From assembly GCA_033725935.1 (NCBI GenBank), contig MU867060.1, forward strand, positions 1,206,922 to 1,270,921: DNA of 64,000 bases, written 5' to 3'. The translations under genes and the position numbers were made by a program. This DNA comes from Cladorrhinum sp. PSN259. Lineage: Eukaryota > Ascomycota > Sordariomycetes > Sordariales > Podosporaceae. Shown here piece by piece: positions 46,169 to 58,050 of the stretch (position 1 is the first letter of the stretch; the number at the start of each line of letters is the position of its first letter). The notes under the pieces were generated by a model. That model saw only the letters and a program-made list of their open reading frames with translations, was not told the origin of the DNA and made no database searches.

Positions 46169-48550
46169 CTATGACATCTCCATCCCATCATCATCGTCCA
46201 CCTCGTCGCTCTCAATCATCTGCGCTTGATCGCTACTCACGCTCTCCTTTCTTCGGGAAGCGCCCGAAGCGCCATCGCCGAACCGCCCGTCGATCCCTCC
46301 AACCATCATGTCGAGCTCGTCTCCGCCCACCACTCGTCCTTCCATGTCAATCTCCTGCGACAGCTCTACCAACGCCGTCCGCGGTAACCTCTGGAATCCC
46401 ACGGTCCGCACGATCCGTCCCCAGTGCGTCATGCAAAAGTTCGCGGCGCGCTTTCGAAGCCACTCCTCGTTTGCCAAACCGGCGCAATACCAGATAATAC
46501 AGGCATGATCAACATCAAGCTCCTTGCTCAGCCGGTTGACGCAAAGAAGCCTAAGGTGGGGGATGTTGTAAATATTCGACATGACAAGTAATCCGGCAAT
46601 GTCCGAGAGGTCCGCGGTGGCATTATCGTTGTCGTCATCAGACGGATCGATCCGGTCAGTATAAAGATAGTAAAGGAACGCTTTCACTACGCTGTAAGGC
46701 TCCGGTATGTGCATCTTCTTGGTGTGAAACTCGGCCATTTGGCTGTTCCAAAGTCTCGCAAAGTGCGGCCAGCGAGCTTGGAGTATCAAGCGATGAACAT
46801 GAATTGGAGGTGAAGTGGGCGCATCCGGGGCCAGCCACGTCTGATCGCCGTCCCCTGATTCCGTAACGTGTACGAGAGCTGAGCCCATGACCTCGTCCTC
46901 GTCAAAGTCTCGCGAGAGCGCAGTGACGATGAAGTCCGTTCCGCTGCCTGTTTCTGGCGATTGGTTGAAAAGTTTAGCCAGGTCTGCCCCGAGCCCCTTG
47001 GATGGCGTCTCGATGCGGCGCATCCGCGAGGATGGGCGGGTTATGTCGTTTCGAGGTTCCGGCGCCATGTTATTGCCCAAGAAACCGTATCGTCGCAGGT
47101 CGATTTCCATGATATCAGAAAGGTACTCTTCGAGACCGTTAGCCCCAAGATCAATGGCGGCCGGGTCTGTTGGGCAGCCCAACAGCCACGCTTTCGTTCC
47201 GTCTTCGTTCATGGTGCAATAGTGCCATCGATAACCAGGTTTGAAGATCTCACGGCCTTCTGCTAGTTTCTGCCAGCGCAAAGATTCCAAATCCAATGCT
47301 GAAAGGGAGCATTCCTTATGAGTGATAGTTGTTGCGGGGGTAACAAAGTCCAGCAGGGTACCGGAAGAGTAAACATGAAAATGAATGCCCTGCATCTGTG
47401 ATGGTACATTGGTCCCTGTACCACTGACAAATTTCAAGGCCGAGATAGCTCCTGGCGCCGGAGGTGCGTATGTTTTGAGATGGAAGGATGGGGGATTAAC
47501 CTGCGCAGTCCTCGAATTTGCAGCATATCCAGAAGAACCTACAACGGGAGACTGTGCTGAGGTGTATGATGGCCGAGGTGATGCCACATTCCTGGACAGT
47601 CCAGAACGATCGAGAGAGCCTATATGTGGGGGTGACTCGAACGCGGGGTTTCCTTTGAGATCCAGCCACCATAGATCGCTCACCTTGTCCATGTCTTCAC
47701 TTAAGCCACCAAATACCCAGACTCTGTCACCATAGATGGAAGCTGAGTGATCGAATCGCCCAACGAATCGCCATGATCTAGACCAGGTAAACGTTTTGAG
47801 ATCTAGATAACATATGTCATCAAGCACATAGTTGTCGTGGCCCGTAATTCCACCGACAATGAAGAGTTTGTCTTCGTGTAGCACTGCAGCATGTCGGGCT
47901 CGCCCTTTCGGTATTGGCCCGGTCACTTGTGGTTGTGTCCAGTGCGCTGTTTTGAGGTCGAAGATGATGAGATCTGAAAGGTAAGTACGGTGCTCATTCT
48001 CGCCGCCAAAGACTAGTAATTTATCTCCCTTGTACAGTGTCGCCGTGTGGCCTGAACATCATGAGTGATCAGTTAGAGCTGAACAGAGAGGTGTAGGACA
48101 TTTGGGATGCTCACCCATCCGGACACCGGGGATGTCCCCGTAGTTGTCGACAAGGTTCCACTGGTGGCTAACAAGGTCGAGACGCAATACATGGTTGTAG
48201 ACCTCGTCAGTGTACTGGTCGAAGCCGCCAAAGGCGTAAATTTGATTGTTTCCACAATATGTCACTGAGGCATTGACGAGACAAGCCGGTCGCTGGCCGA
48301 GGGTGCGGGTAATTTTTGGGCGGTAGCCGTCATTGGCAGCGCGGTTCTTTAGTGGTGAATTGGGCATGATGTATGTGTTGTTCGAGGATGATGCGGCCGA
48401 GGCAGGGGTCAGGGCCGTCGAGAAGGACAAGAGAGCAGAGGTGGTCGGCGGTGGGATGCTGTCTCCGGTTGCGGCTTGCACCGATCCGCCAAAGATGGAA
48501 GTGAGGGGACCGGCCAGAGTTGAGGGGCCTTGCTGCTGCTGTTGCGCCAT
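46169..48550 (-). CDS. Kelch-BTB protein (Ral2-like)
   Basis: Two exons: 48550-48115 and 48051-46169, giving 772 residues; the intron is 63 bases. Residues ~80-320 hold kelch blades (IYAFGGFDQY, LLVFGGENEH, LFIVGGITGHDN, VWVFGGLSED) and a further propeller-like region follows. A BTB domain lies at about 530-650 (HVHRLILQARWPHFARLW, HIPEPYSVVKAFLYYLYTDR), followed by a BACK-like helical segment (LCVNRLSKELDVDHACIIWYCAGLANEEWLRKRA; quoted in part only as LDVDHACIIWY). Kelch-then-BTB order is that of fission-yeast Ral2, which acts with Ras, and of animal LZTR1, a Cul3 adaptor for Ras-family GTPases. A link to Ras signalling is therefore inferred. It is divergent from CDC20, with 848 bases between the starts. 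Confidence 0.85.
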
Positions 48551-49398
48551 GGCTGCAAAGTGTCGAGACTGTCCGAACTGCGAGGAGCGCTAACCTAGGG
48601 CACTTGAGGCACCTATTGCCTCCGAGTAAATCAATCGTCAGTGCGAGAGTGAAAGAAGCGAAAGTGAAATGCGCGTGGTCATGATCGGGTTGGGACTTTT
48701 CGAGATGTCGGCGGTGAAATGGGTGGGTTTCTTTGTGCAGGTTGTCGGTGTCCGTAATGTCGTTGACAGACTTGCGCCGAATGAGGTGAAGGTCCAAGGC
48801 ATGAATGGATCAACGAGAATGCTTGGACAAGGGACCGGCCAAAGGAACCTGTTGCCCCCTGTGAAAGGGCCTTGGACTGCTCCGTGGGCCTTGGCACCTT
48901 CCTCTGGTTCGACGAAACAGGGGGTTGCGGCCCGCTTATTGCAGACTGGGGGCCACGCACAGTCCGGGCGGACGCCCAACGGCAGTGGGGGCACCACCTT
49001 GCAGCGCCTTGTCCAGGGCACCAGCTGCCCAGAAAAGGGTGTGGGGTCGGTGCAGGGAAAGACGACAGCTGGCCCTCGTTGTCGTGACAACGCGTGTAAA
49101 CATTTAAGATGGACTCCTTCCCACCTTTGAATTCTCTCTTTTCCTTCCTCATACCATCACACACAAACCAGAGAACATTCGATCTCAATCACTTCATTCC
49201 AATTGCTTCATAGCATCTTGTCAAAGTGCATTACAAAACACTGCAAATATTGCGACATTCACCTTTTTTTCAATCAACCCATCTGTTGTCACTACCTACC
49301 TAGACATCATCAGCCCTACCGAGGAGCCACTGGTTTTGGTCTCGTGGGTGTCTCCAATTTCTTAAATCACTACAAATAATTCAGCCACACCAGTCAGC
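48551..49398. promoter_or_regulatory. Divergent promoter region kelch-BTB / CDC20
   Basis: 848 bases between two ATGs. One upstream ATG (49109) opens a 34-codon uORF ending at 49213 ahead of CDC20; otherwise no ORF is supported. Confidence 0.5.
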
Positions 49399-51207
49399 AT
49401 GGCTACCGCAACAGTAACAACCCCCCTCAAGTCCCACACCGGGCTCTTCTCCTCCCGCACCGCCGGTGGTCGCATGCCCTTGACGCCCTCTCCCCGTCAG
49501 CGCGCCATCCCCATCAACCTTAACTCCTCCCCCTTCACACCCGAGAAGACCAGCGGCGAGGGTCGCGCTGCCTCCAAGTCAGTCTACGGTGGCAACCTCA
49601 ATGCCCGTCTCGCCAGAGCCTCCAGCAAGCCTCAGCATCGCGAGTCACCAAAGTCAAATATTGCTGCTGGCGGTCTTACCCCGCGCAAGGCTCTCGAGCT
49701 TGGTGTCTCTGACTTTACTCTTACCGGCACTGGTGCCTATACCAAGAAGTCCTCGTCCCCTAGCAGCGACAAGACGAAGAAGGCCCCCAAGATCAAGTCA
49801 AAGTCATCCAAGACCACCATCAACTATACCGGTGATCGCTTCATTCCCAATCGCGGCGCCAGCTCGGCCATTGCCAATGGTGGCTCAGGCAAGCTCGACT
49901 TGAAGGAGAAGCGGAACTCGAGAACCGGCAATAGCGAGGCCTCCTCGGTTCTCTCCTCCGCTACTGACGATGCGCTTGCTGCTTTGGAGGGCCTCAACAT
50001 TGACGAAGAGGATCAGGCTTCCTACTCTCGTCCCTCGCCAAACACTGTGGCTTATCAAGACTCCCTCGCTAATGCCTGCGGCGTCAACCTCAAGACGCGC
50101 ATTCTCGAGTTCAAGCCTGCTGCCCCCGAGTCGTCGAAACCCATTGACCTTCGCCAACAATACAATCGTCCTCTGAAGCCTACCGGTGCCAGCTCGGCTC
50201 AGTTCAGACGCCGTATTGCGACCGCACCAGAGCGTGTTCTCGATGCCCCTGGTCTCATTGACGATTACTACCTCAACCTGCTCGACTGGAGCTCTGGCAA
50301 CCAGGTCGCAATTGGTCTCGAGCGCAACGTCTACGTTTGGTCTGCTGAGGAGGGTTCCGTTAGCTGTCTCCTCGAAACCAGCCCGGATACCTATGTTAGC
50401 AGCGTCAAGTGGTCCGGAGATGGTGCTTACGTCGGTGTTGGTCTCGGAACCGGTGAAGTCCAGATTTGGGATGTCGCTGAGGGTGTCAAGATTCGCAGCA
50501 TGCTCGGCCATGAGACACGTGTTGGCGTCATGGGCTGGAACAAACACCTCCTTTCAACTGGCGCGAGAAGCGGATTGGTCTTCAACCACGATGTCCGTAT
50601 TGCGGAGCACAAGGTTGCCGAGCTTGTCTCCCACACCTCCGAGGTTTGTGGGCTTGAGTGGCGCTCTGATGGCGCTCAGCTTGCCACCGGCGGCAATGAC
50701 AACCTCGTGTCGATTTGGGATGCTCGCTCCCTGGCTGTCCCCAAGTTCACCAAGACCAACCACAAGGCCGCCGTCAAGGCTCTTGCCTGGTGTCCGTGGA
50801 ATATGAACCTCCTCGCTACCGGAGGCGGCTCGTATGATCGTCACATTCACTTCTGGAACACCACCTCGGGTGCTCGCGTCAACAGCATCGACACCGGCTC
50901 TCAGGTCACCAGTCTCCGCTGGAGCCCTCACTACCGCGAGATCGTCAGCTCGAGCGGCTTCCCTGACAACTCTCTCAGCATCTGGAGCTACCCAACTCTC
51001 GTCCGTAACGTCGAGATTCCGGCCCACGAGAGCAGAGTTCTTCACAGCTGCCTCAGCCCCGATGGTCAGATGCTGGCTACCGCTGCTGCTGATGAAAGCT
51101 TGAAGTTCTGGAAGATATTTGAGAAGAAGGCGGGCTCTAGCTCTGGCTCTGCTGGCTCCAGCAGCTCGGCCAAGGCGGAGATGACCAAGCAGATGACGAT
51201 TCGCTAA
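49399..51207 (+). CDS. cdc20: APC/C activator CDC20 (Slp1/Fizzy)
   Basis: Intronless, 602 residues. The N-terminal ~270 residues are Ser/Lys-rich and contain a C-box, GDRFIPNR, at about 145-152. The conserved pre-propeller segment RRIATAPERVLDAPG leads into DDYYLNLLDWSSGNQVAIGL and a seven-blade WD40 domain (about 280-575), with repeats such as VQIWDV, VSIWDAR, IHFWNT, LSIWSY and LKFWKI. The protein ends in Ile-Arg, the IR tail that docks on APC3. CDC20 recruits substrates with D-box or KEN degrons to the anaphase-promoting complex and is the target of the spindle checkpoint. The DDYYLNLLDWSS motif fits Cdc20 better than Cdh1. Confidence 0.94.
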   Translation: MATATVTTPLKSHTGLFSSRTAGGRMPLTPSPRQRAIPINLNSSPFTPEKTSGEGRAASKSVYGGNLNARLARASSKPQHRESPKSNIAAGGLTPRKALELGVSDFTLTGTGAYTKKSSSPSSDKTKKAPKIKSKSSKTTINYTGDRFIPNRGASSAIANGGSGKLDLKEKRNSRTGNSEASSVLSSATDDALAALEGLNIDEEDQASYSRPSPNTVAYQDSLANACGVNLKTRILEFKPAAPESSKPIDLRQQYNRPLKPTGASSAQFRRRIATAPERVLDAPGLIDDYYLNLLDWSSGNQVAIGLERNVYVWSAEEGSVSCLLETSPDTYVSSVKWSGDGAYVGVGLGTGEVQIWDVAEGVKIRSMLGHETRVGVMGWNKHLLSTGARSGLVFNHDVRIAEHKVAELVSHTSEVCGLEWRSDGAQLATGGNDNLVSIWDARSLAVPKFTKTNHKAAVKALAWCPWNMNLLATGGGSYDRHIHFWNTTSGARVNSIDTGSQVTSLRWSPHYREIVSSSGFPDNSLSIWSYPTLVRNVEIPAHESRVLHSCLSPDGQMLATAAADESLKFWKIFEKKAGSSSGSAGSSSSAKAEMTKQMTIR

Positions 51208-52676
51208 GTCAACAACATCAATAATAATACCATGAATATTCATGGCCAGTCGACTACTACAACAACAACTAGAGAGTCAATTGTTCAACCACGGTAAGTA
51301 TAAACATGGTTCCCTTCTGGAAGGTCAACAGCATCAGCACATCGGATGGGATTCCTGCTATTTGGTCGTTTCAACGCGGTGTTCCGGGGTCAATGGGTTC
51401 ACGGTTGCAAGCATACAGAAACTCGCGCGGCAGTGCGACCTCGGCATGAGGCGTCTATTTATCATTGCAGGAATGGATAAGAGAAAAACACAGATCGGCT
51501 TGGTTCATGAGGTTTACGACATTGAGACATCACACATATTGTTGGCTTATAAGATACCCTTGGTTTTTTTCCTTCTTCTCCCATCACTGTCATGATCCTC
51601 GCATCTGATAGGTAGTGGGGTGGGTGCATTCTTTTTATATTTCTGTATGGGATAATAAATTTGTCAGATTATACATGATGGATGATGGACAAGGAAGGTG
51701 GCGTTAGGAGTTCTTTTTTAAAAATAAAAAATAAAAAATAAAATTAAAATATCACAAGTTGATAAATATGCTTTTTTTATGACACCACCATGGCGCATTC
51801 TGATTTATTGAATGTATGAGGAGACTGCCTGGTGGCTCGCAAGATTTCGTTTTCGTCCAGTGCAGCTACCTACCGATGCAAGTGTTTGCCCTGTCTTCCT
51901 CTTTGCCTCACTGGATTCGGACTCAGATTATTTTAGTCTAGAAGGCAAAAAGAAAGAAACCGCATACGGAGCAAAAGGAAATCTCCAAATTTTAATTTAT
52001 TATTTTTTTTCTTACAGAGAAGCTGAGAAACAAGAAAAGCAAAAACTCTCGACTTGTTCTGGTGCCAGTCGTGGGTTATTTATTTTCAGCGGTCTCCAGG
52101 CCGTTCTTGAACTATCAGCTCCGCGCCTTTGGCGAGCTTCGGCCACTGTGGGCTGGTAACTTGGCGGCTGTTAGCGGCTGACTAAGCAGACCCAGCGGCC
52201 TTCAAAGCAAGTCTGGTGGCTTTCGTTCAACTTGCCCAATACATCACTTCACAGGCGAAACACCGTACCCCCGAAACCACGGCGCACCACTGAAAGACAG
52301 CGCGCCCTGCCATCTAGGGAAATACAAGAATCGCGAGATCAAAGGCAATTACTAAACGGTCTGCAACCACGAGATCAAAAAGAATTACGAGTTGCAGCTG
52401 GAGTGCTGTTTTTGGGGGTGCACATTCCAGGTTCCGCCACTTTCGGCTGGTCTTGCCAACTTCTCTCCCAGGTTCGCAGGATATCCATTTTCCCATCAAG
52501 ACATCCACTCCGCCAAATCGCCTGCGCATCCCGAGTCGAGAAAACGGCGAACGTAGAACAAGAAAAGAGGTATCACCAAAGATATTCTCGGCTAGCAGGA
52601 CCAAGAGACCCCTCTCTTCCTTTCTTCAATCCTGCTGCCTGCCTCGAGACCGCCTCGCCTCGGTCCATCCATCACC
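51208..52676. other. Intergenic: CDC20 3' flank and TOA1 promoter
   Basis: 1.5 kb without a supported gene. An A-rich (AAAAAT)n-like tract lies at 51718-51750. Confidence 0.6.
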
Positions 52677-54487
52677 ATGTCCAACACCGCTGTTGGCGCC
52701 GTCTACGAGACCATCATTCAAGAGGTCATCAATTCCGTGCGCGTCGACTTTGAGGAGAACGGTGTCGACGATGGCGTACTAGAGGACCTGAAGAAGGTGA
52801 GGAGATATTCCTGACACGTTTCCACTCTCTTCCCTTTGCCCGTCAATTACTCCCATGTTTTTCCATCAATGCGCACTGCGCGTGGCGCCCATATATCCAT
52901 TTTGATCTCTGCAAGCATGCTGCAACACTGCAACAATCACCAACCTCGATTAGAGAGGCGTTGATTGTTGCTGTGGTGGTGGAATGGCGCGACAAAGTTG
53001 TCGCTCTTGGGGATTTCGGGCGTTGCGATGCTGCTGACTGCCTGGCCTCTGCGGACGCAAGAGGGGTGGAGAGGCAGCCTCGGAGTGGGCGAGCAAGTGC
53101 TTTTGGGTCTCTTTTTAAGTGCCCGCCCCGCTGCTGAGGGACTTTCCCCAGCACCCACCCGCCGCTTCCGATTGGGCCGTCCGACTTTGGGTCACGTGCA
53201 TCCTTCACGAACACCCTTGGCCTTGAATTTCTGTCGTTTTATCCTTTTCAGATATGTCTGTTGCTGACAACATGTAATCAGAAATGGCAATTCAAGCTCA
53301 CCCAAATGAACGTTGCCCAGTTCCCATGGGATCCCAGACCTGAACCAGCTCCTCCTCAGCAAACAGCTGCACAAGCAGCTGCTCAAGCCGCCCAGGCTGC
53401 TCCTGCTCCTGTCCCCAATCATACCACGTCTACGTTTAGCCCCCAGGCCGTTACTCAGCCCCTACAAGGCCTTCATGCTAATGGCGGCGCCATCAAGAAT
53501 GAGTCAAACCTGGCTAGAGCTGATCCTGTCATCAAGCAGGAACCTGGTCTAGGGAATCAGGCTCCTCAGCAGATGCAGCAGGGTTTTGGTAATCAAGCAC
53601 GCGGGGGCACTGCCGCCGAGCGTGCTGCCCAGGCAATCCATAGTAGATTTGGTGATCGTGCTGCTGCTTCCATCGACGCGATCCAAATGACTCAGCAGCA
53701 ACAGCAACCTCAAGTTCAGGCTCAGCAATACCAGCAGCAGCAGGTGCAGCAGCAACAATTCCAGCAACAGCAGCAGCATCAGGTTCAGCATCAGATGCAG
53801 CAGCGTCCTGGACAGGTGCCTCAGCAGATCAGTCAACAGCAGTACCGCCAGGGGATTGCGAACAACATACAGCAGCGTATGCAGCAGTTGCCGCACGGTC
53901 AAGCGCCCAACGGTTTACCAGCTGCTCAGGTTGATGGAGCTGTTGATGATGCTTTTGAAGGAGTCTTGATGCGGACTGGTCCTGATGGCCAACCCGTTGA
54001 GATGGGCCGTGTAGAGATCGATAACTTGATCCATGCTCAGATGGCCTCGAGAGCTAAGCAGATGGAAGGTGGCGGGTTGATGCTTCCGCTTAAGGAGGCG
54101 ACCAAGCGTCGCGGTGTTTCTTCGAGGAAGAAGGCCGACGGCCCTAGTGCTGCGCAGTTCGACGGCGTTGATGACGACTTGAAGGACGAGGAATTTGATG
54201 AAGATGCTATCAACTCTGATCTTGATGATCCCGATGACGGGAAGGACGATGATGACGATGATGACGACGCCATGGGGCACATGATGCTCTGCATGTACGA
54301 CAAGGTGCAGCGTGTCAAAAACAAGTGGTTAGGGCTTTTCCCTTTTCCCATCATTTTGGACTTGATTCCACCCTAGCACAATGTACTAACTTCTCAATAT
54401 AGGAAGTGCACTCTCAAGGACGGCGTCCTCACCGTCAATGGCAGAGAGTACGTCTTCCACAAGGCCACCGGCGAGTACGAGTGGTAA
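52677..54487 (+). CDS. toa1: TFIIA large subunit (alpha/beta, TOA1)
   Basis: Three exons: 52677-52796, 53282-54327 and 54403-54487, giving 416 residues. The N-terminal four-helix-bundle part (VGAVYETIIQEVINSVR...LEDLKK, then KWQFKLTQ...FPWDP) is split by a 485-base intron. The middle is Gln-rich (poly-Q about 145-210). An acidic run precedes the C-terminal beta-barrel part (MLCMYDKVQRVKNKWKC, TLKDGVLTVNGREYVFHKA, ending GEYEW). With TOA2 it forms TFIIA, which stabilises TBP on TATA boxes. The first intron is six to eight times longer than most here and contains a hairpin (52930-52971). Confidence 0.95.
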
Positions 54488-55643
54488 AAGCACTCTACTC
54501 TTCTTTCCCTGCCGCACCTTTCTGCGCATCCGTCCATCTGCATTGGTCGTCTGCCTTTGCCCGAGCATTTGCACCAAACTCAGCACATCAAGTCAGCAAA
54601 AACAGTTTTGAAAGACAAGTCGAGTTGAGCTTTTAGTTAGCAATTCTCACGACATCACAACGTTTGCTTTGAACAAAAGGCCGTGATGTTTAAGCCCGCA
54701 AACGTATTTTCCCTCTCGGGAATCAATGCCGCCTTTCCAAAACTCAACGACGATGAGATTACATGAATACCAGCAAAAGGGATTTTAGATTAACTTCTTT
54801 TTTTCTTTCTTCTCTTTTTTTGCGTTCCCCATTTTTTTGTTTTTTTTTCCTTTATTGTAGTTGGGGAATAACGAAGGAAAAATATCGGGGCTTTTTCATG
54901 TCTATTTGCTCTCATTTTGTTTTTTATCTTTCAAGCGGCGCAATGTTTGTTTTATGCTTCTTTTTGTTTTTAAAACCTCCTCATCAACAATAACAAGAAA
55001 GATTGTGTAGCTTTTTGTGGAATTTTGCGACCATTTTTTTTTTTTTTTTGGTTCGTCGGTCTCCTTGACTATGAAGAAGAAGAAGAAAACAATTGTATAG
55101 GTGAGGTAGGGTAATCGTCAACTACCTTACCTACCTACTTATTTTTGTATCAATAAAATTACAGCTGATCAATTCCCAATTTTTACCTACGTTGGTCTCT
55201 CTTGATCTTATTTACGGAAAATGGCAATTTCAATTTAATTAGCTTAGGTGCCTTAACTCTACAGATAGTAAGAAAACACTGAAAATCAAAGTCTAGAATG
55301 GGCTTAATCACATAAAATCCGATATATCGATACGTAACTTTGTCAAGACAGGAGGATAGGGAGAAAAGAGCTTCTAGACATAATAGTATCCCCTCTTGCC
55401 TTGGTTGAATAAGCACTCCTTTTCGAAATATCATCCAAGAGACCTAAAAGAAGATATCATAACCCAAACGAGAAAAAACGCCGCTAATGCATACTTTGTC
55501 CCTTTCTTCTTCCATCATACACAAACAAAAGCTCCTTCTCTCCCTCACCCTCTTTTTCTTCCCCAAGTAATCAACTTTCCGTCTCCGACTTCTCTTCCAT
55601 TCATCTTCCACTTCCATGGATATATAAATATTTCCCTGGTAGC
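54488..55643. other. Convergent 3' region TOA1 / BAP31-like
   Basis: A/T-rich with long T tracts (for example 55036-55050). No supported gene. Confidence 0.6.
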
Positions 55644-56446
55644 TTACATCTTCCTCTTGGTAAGGCCGCCATTCTTGATGGATCCGGTAGTGATAGCGTC
55701 CTGTGAACTACCTGCACCATCACCAATGCCGTTACCCTCCCACAAATCCTTCTTGGGCACACGGTCATTCCTCTCGGCGCCATACTTCTCGCAGAGAGCG
55801 TCGTACTCCTTGTGGAGTCCAAGAGCCTGCTTCTTGAGAGTATCGATATCCTGCTCCCGGAGCTTGACCTCGCGCTTAAGACGAGCAATCTCGCCGGGAT
55901 CACCAGCCTGAGCGAGCTTCTGAGCCTCCTTGGTGTTCTTCTCGGTTCCCTCGTACATTTTGACGCGCTCCTCAAGACGGAGGACCTCAAGGATCATGAC
56001 GTAGGTGCGGTTGAGGATCAGAGAGAGGAAAAGGGTGAAGCCGCACAGGTACATGTTGCGCTGAGAGTAGAACTTGCGGGCCTGGACTTCGAGACGCTCA
56101 TGGCCCATGATTGCTGGTCTGTTTCTTGGGTTCGTTAGTTTTGCGGTTCGAGTTTTGCATGGCAGGGAGGATATGATTAGACGTACGCGTTGTTACCGGC
56201 ATTCTCGGCAGCCGCGGCGAGCTCAACTTGGACACGGTAGACGCGGTTGACGCTGTCGATGAAGAGGATGAGGATAAAGACAAAGGTGATCTTTAGCCAG
56301 TATTGCACTTTTGCAACGACTGGATTTTCGGAGATGAAGGTGAACATCTTTCTGCGCATAGTGAATGGCATGGGCACGATGAGCCCCACGAAGAGGGCCA
56401 TCTCTGCCACAAGCAGCACAAAAACTAGGGTGTAATAGAGCGTCAT
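55644..56446 (-). CDS. BAP31-like ER membrane protein
   Basis: Two exons: 56446-56187 and 56118-55644, giving 244 residues, the size of human BAP31. Three transmembrane segments are visible, at about residues 3-25 (LYYTLVFVLLVAEMALFVGL), 45-65 (VQYWLKITFVFILILFIDSV) and 105-125 (MYLCGFTLFLSLILNRTYVM). A cytosolic coiled coil follows (about 130-205, Lys/Glu/Leu-rich). It ends KRKM, which resembles a dilysine-type retrieval signal. BAP31/Yet proteins are ER chaperones and sorting factors for membrane proteins. Intron 56119-56186 is GT-AG. Confidence 0.92.
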
Positions 56447-57111
56447 CTCGGCGACGGTCTATGTCGGTGGTTTGTGTTGGGCGTTGTCTGCGATGTATTG
56501 TGATTGAGTTTGGTTTGGCAAAGAGGTTAAAGGGTGGTGGGAGGACAGGTTGGTGTTGTTCAAGAAATACGTCTTGGAAAACTGGCAACAAATTGGATAG
56601 CTTGCTTTTGGCTGCTGTGGTACGATAGCTGTGACGTGGGCCTGGAGCTGGCATTGCTCCCCGCTGGAAACAGCTTGCTCTGACAGACCAGGGTGCTGAA
56701 CTTGACAACGTCATTGCTGTGGCTGGTGCTGAGGCTGGAATTGGCCAGTGCACGGCAACCATCTTGGAGATGGGGCTTGTTCACATGCAATTTGGATAAA
56801 AGAATGACGCAGTTGACACGACCCTAACCCTTAAACCCGGATTGGTTTTTCAATTCTGCAGAATCTGTCACCATCAGTGCCAAGGCACTTGTCTTGCGCT
56901 GGGGTGTGATCGTGATAAGACAAGTGCAATGAGCTATTGACTTGGCGAGGAGCCGCAAAATCCGACGGTATTGAGACTGGGACTTGAGTATCAACAGATG
57001 TTGCCTGCTACAGAGATTAAAGGGATCAATATCTTGGTTACAATTCTAACCAGAATTGACAATTGTTATTAGATGGTTGTTGATTTGACAAACGTCATCA
57101 TCGGATGAATG

Positions 57112-57137
57112 CCAATCAACCCCACCACGACTATAAA
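57112..57137 (+). promoter_or_regulatory. CCAAT and TATA pair without an assigned gene
   Basis: CCAAT at 57112-57116 and TATAAA at 57132-57137 are arranged as for a plus-strand start near 57160. No plus-strand ORF of note follows before the secreted-protein gene 1.1 kb away, which has its own TATA box. Confidence 0.35.
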
Positions 57138-58044
57138 ATAAATTATCATTGTGGACATGCAAAGCACTGACACTTCTGCCTATTCACCCCACTTTGCTTG
57201 TAAGCCACATGTTTCACCACAGCTGAAGATATCGTCGTCCAACTTTCACACTCTTCAAGAATCAAAACTTTGCGGTTCCCCAGTGGATTCGGCCGACAGG
57301 ATCCTCCAGCTTGATTAACCTGTCTGAACTGTGAAAGAACTCGGCGGCCGCGCCAAGCTTCATCGTGAGCCCCTGACTCGATAGCCGATTCAAGCGACCG
57401 CAGTGAATGCAAGGCTGAACGATGTTGTGACCCGAAGTCAGCCCCTGCATCGCAGAGTCCTTCCCAGGGCACTCATTGGACACCGGACGCCTTTCGGACG
57501 AAAGAAGTCATCGTCTTCCTCATAGGGGTTCTCCGCGCCTGCGCCGCCTGCTTCGCCTCTTCGCATAATGGGTTTCTGGGGACGCACCCAACCCGCGGGG
57601 GTTGCTGTTGAGACCATTTGGGTGACGAGATGAGAAATTGCACACCCGATCGTATGGTTGGAGATCATGTCCAATGCGAGACTGAGAATGTGCTCACACT
57701 GGTTTTCGGAATTCTTTTCCTTTCATCTTTCATCCCATCTCTCTTCCCCAACAGCCAAGGCTGAATTGCCGTGACCGTGTGTGTAATTTCCACTTCACGC
57801 GAGTAAGCTTATAGAATGGTTTTCAGTACGGCCTTACTGTCTTGGTATTAAAGCTTCACGAAAGAAAAAAGAGATGACGAGGGTGCCGGTTTACCGGATC
57901 GGGTATCCTGGATCCTCAGCCCTGTGGATTTCGTCTTGTCCTGGCTTTCTTGTCACCAAAGGATTGCGAAACGAAGGCGCGCTTACCATATGCGAGTTTG
58001 GGCCGGCATCGACCGACGAGAAAGATAACGCCGTGGCCAAATCA

Positions 58045-58050
58045 TATAAA
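58045..58050 (+). promoter_or_regulatory. TATA box of the small secreted protein gene
   Basis: TATAAA lies 218 bases before the ATG at 58268, implying a leader of about 190 bases. Confidence 0.45.

Noticed and set aside
57146..57674. Overlapping minus-strand ORFs of 73-108 codons
   Set aside because: Three frames are open and none shows a domain or good splice sites that join them. A decayed gene cannot be excluded but is not supported.
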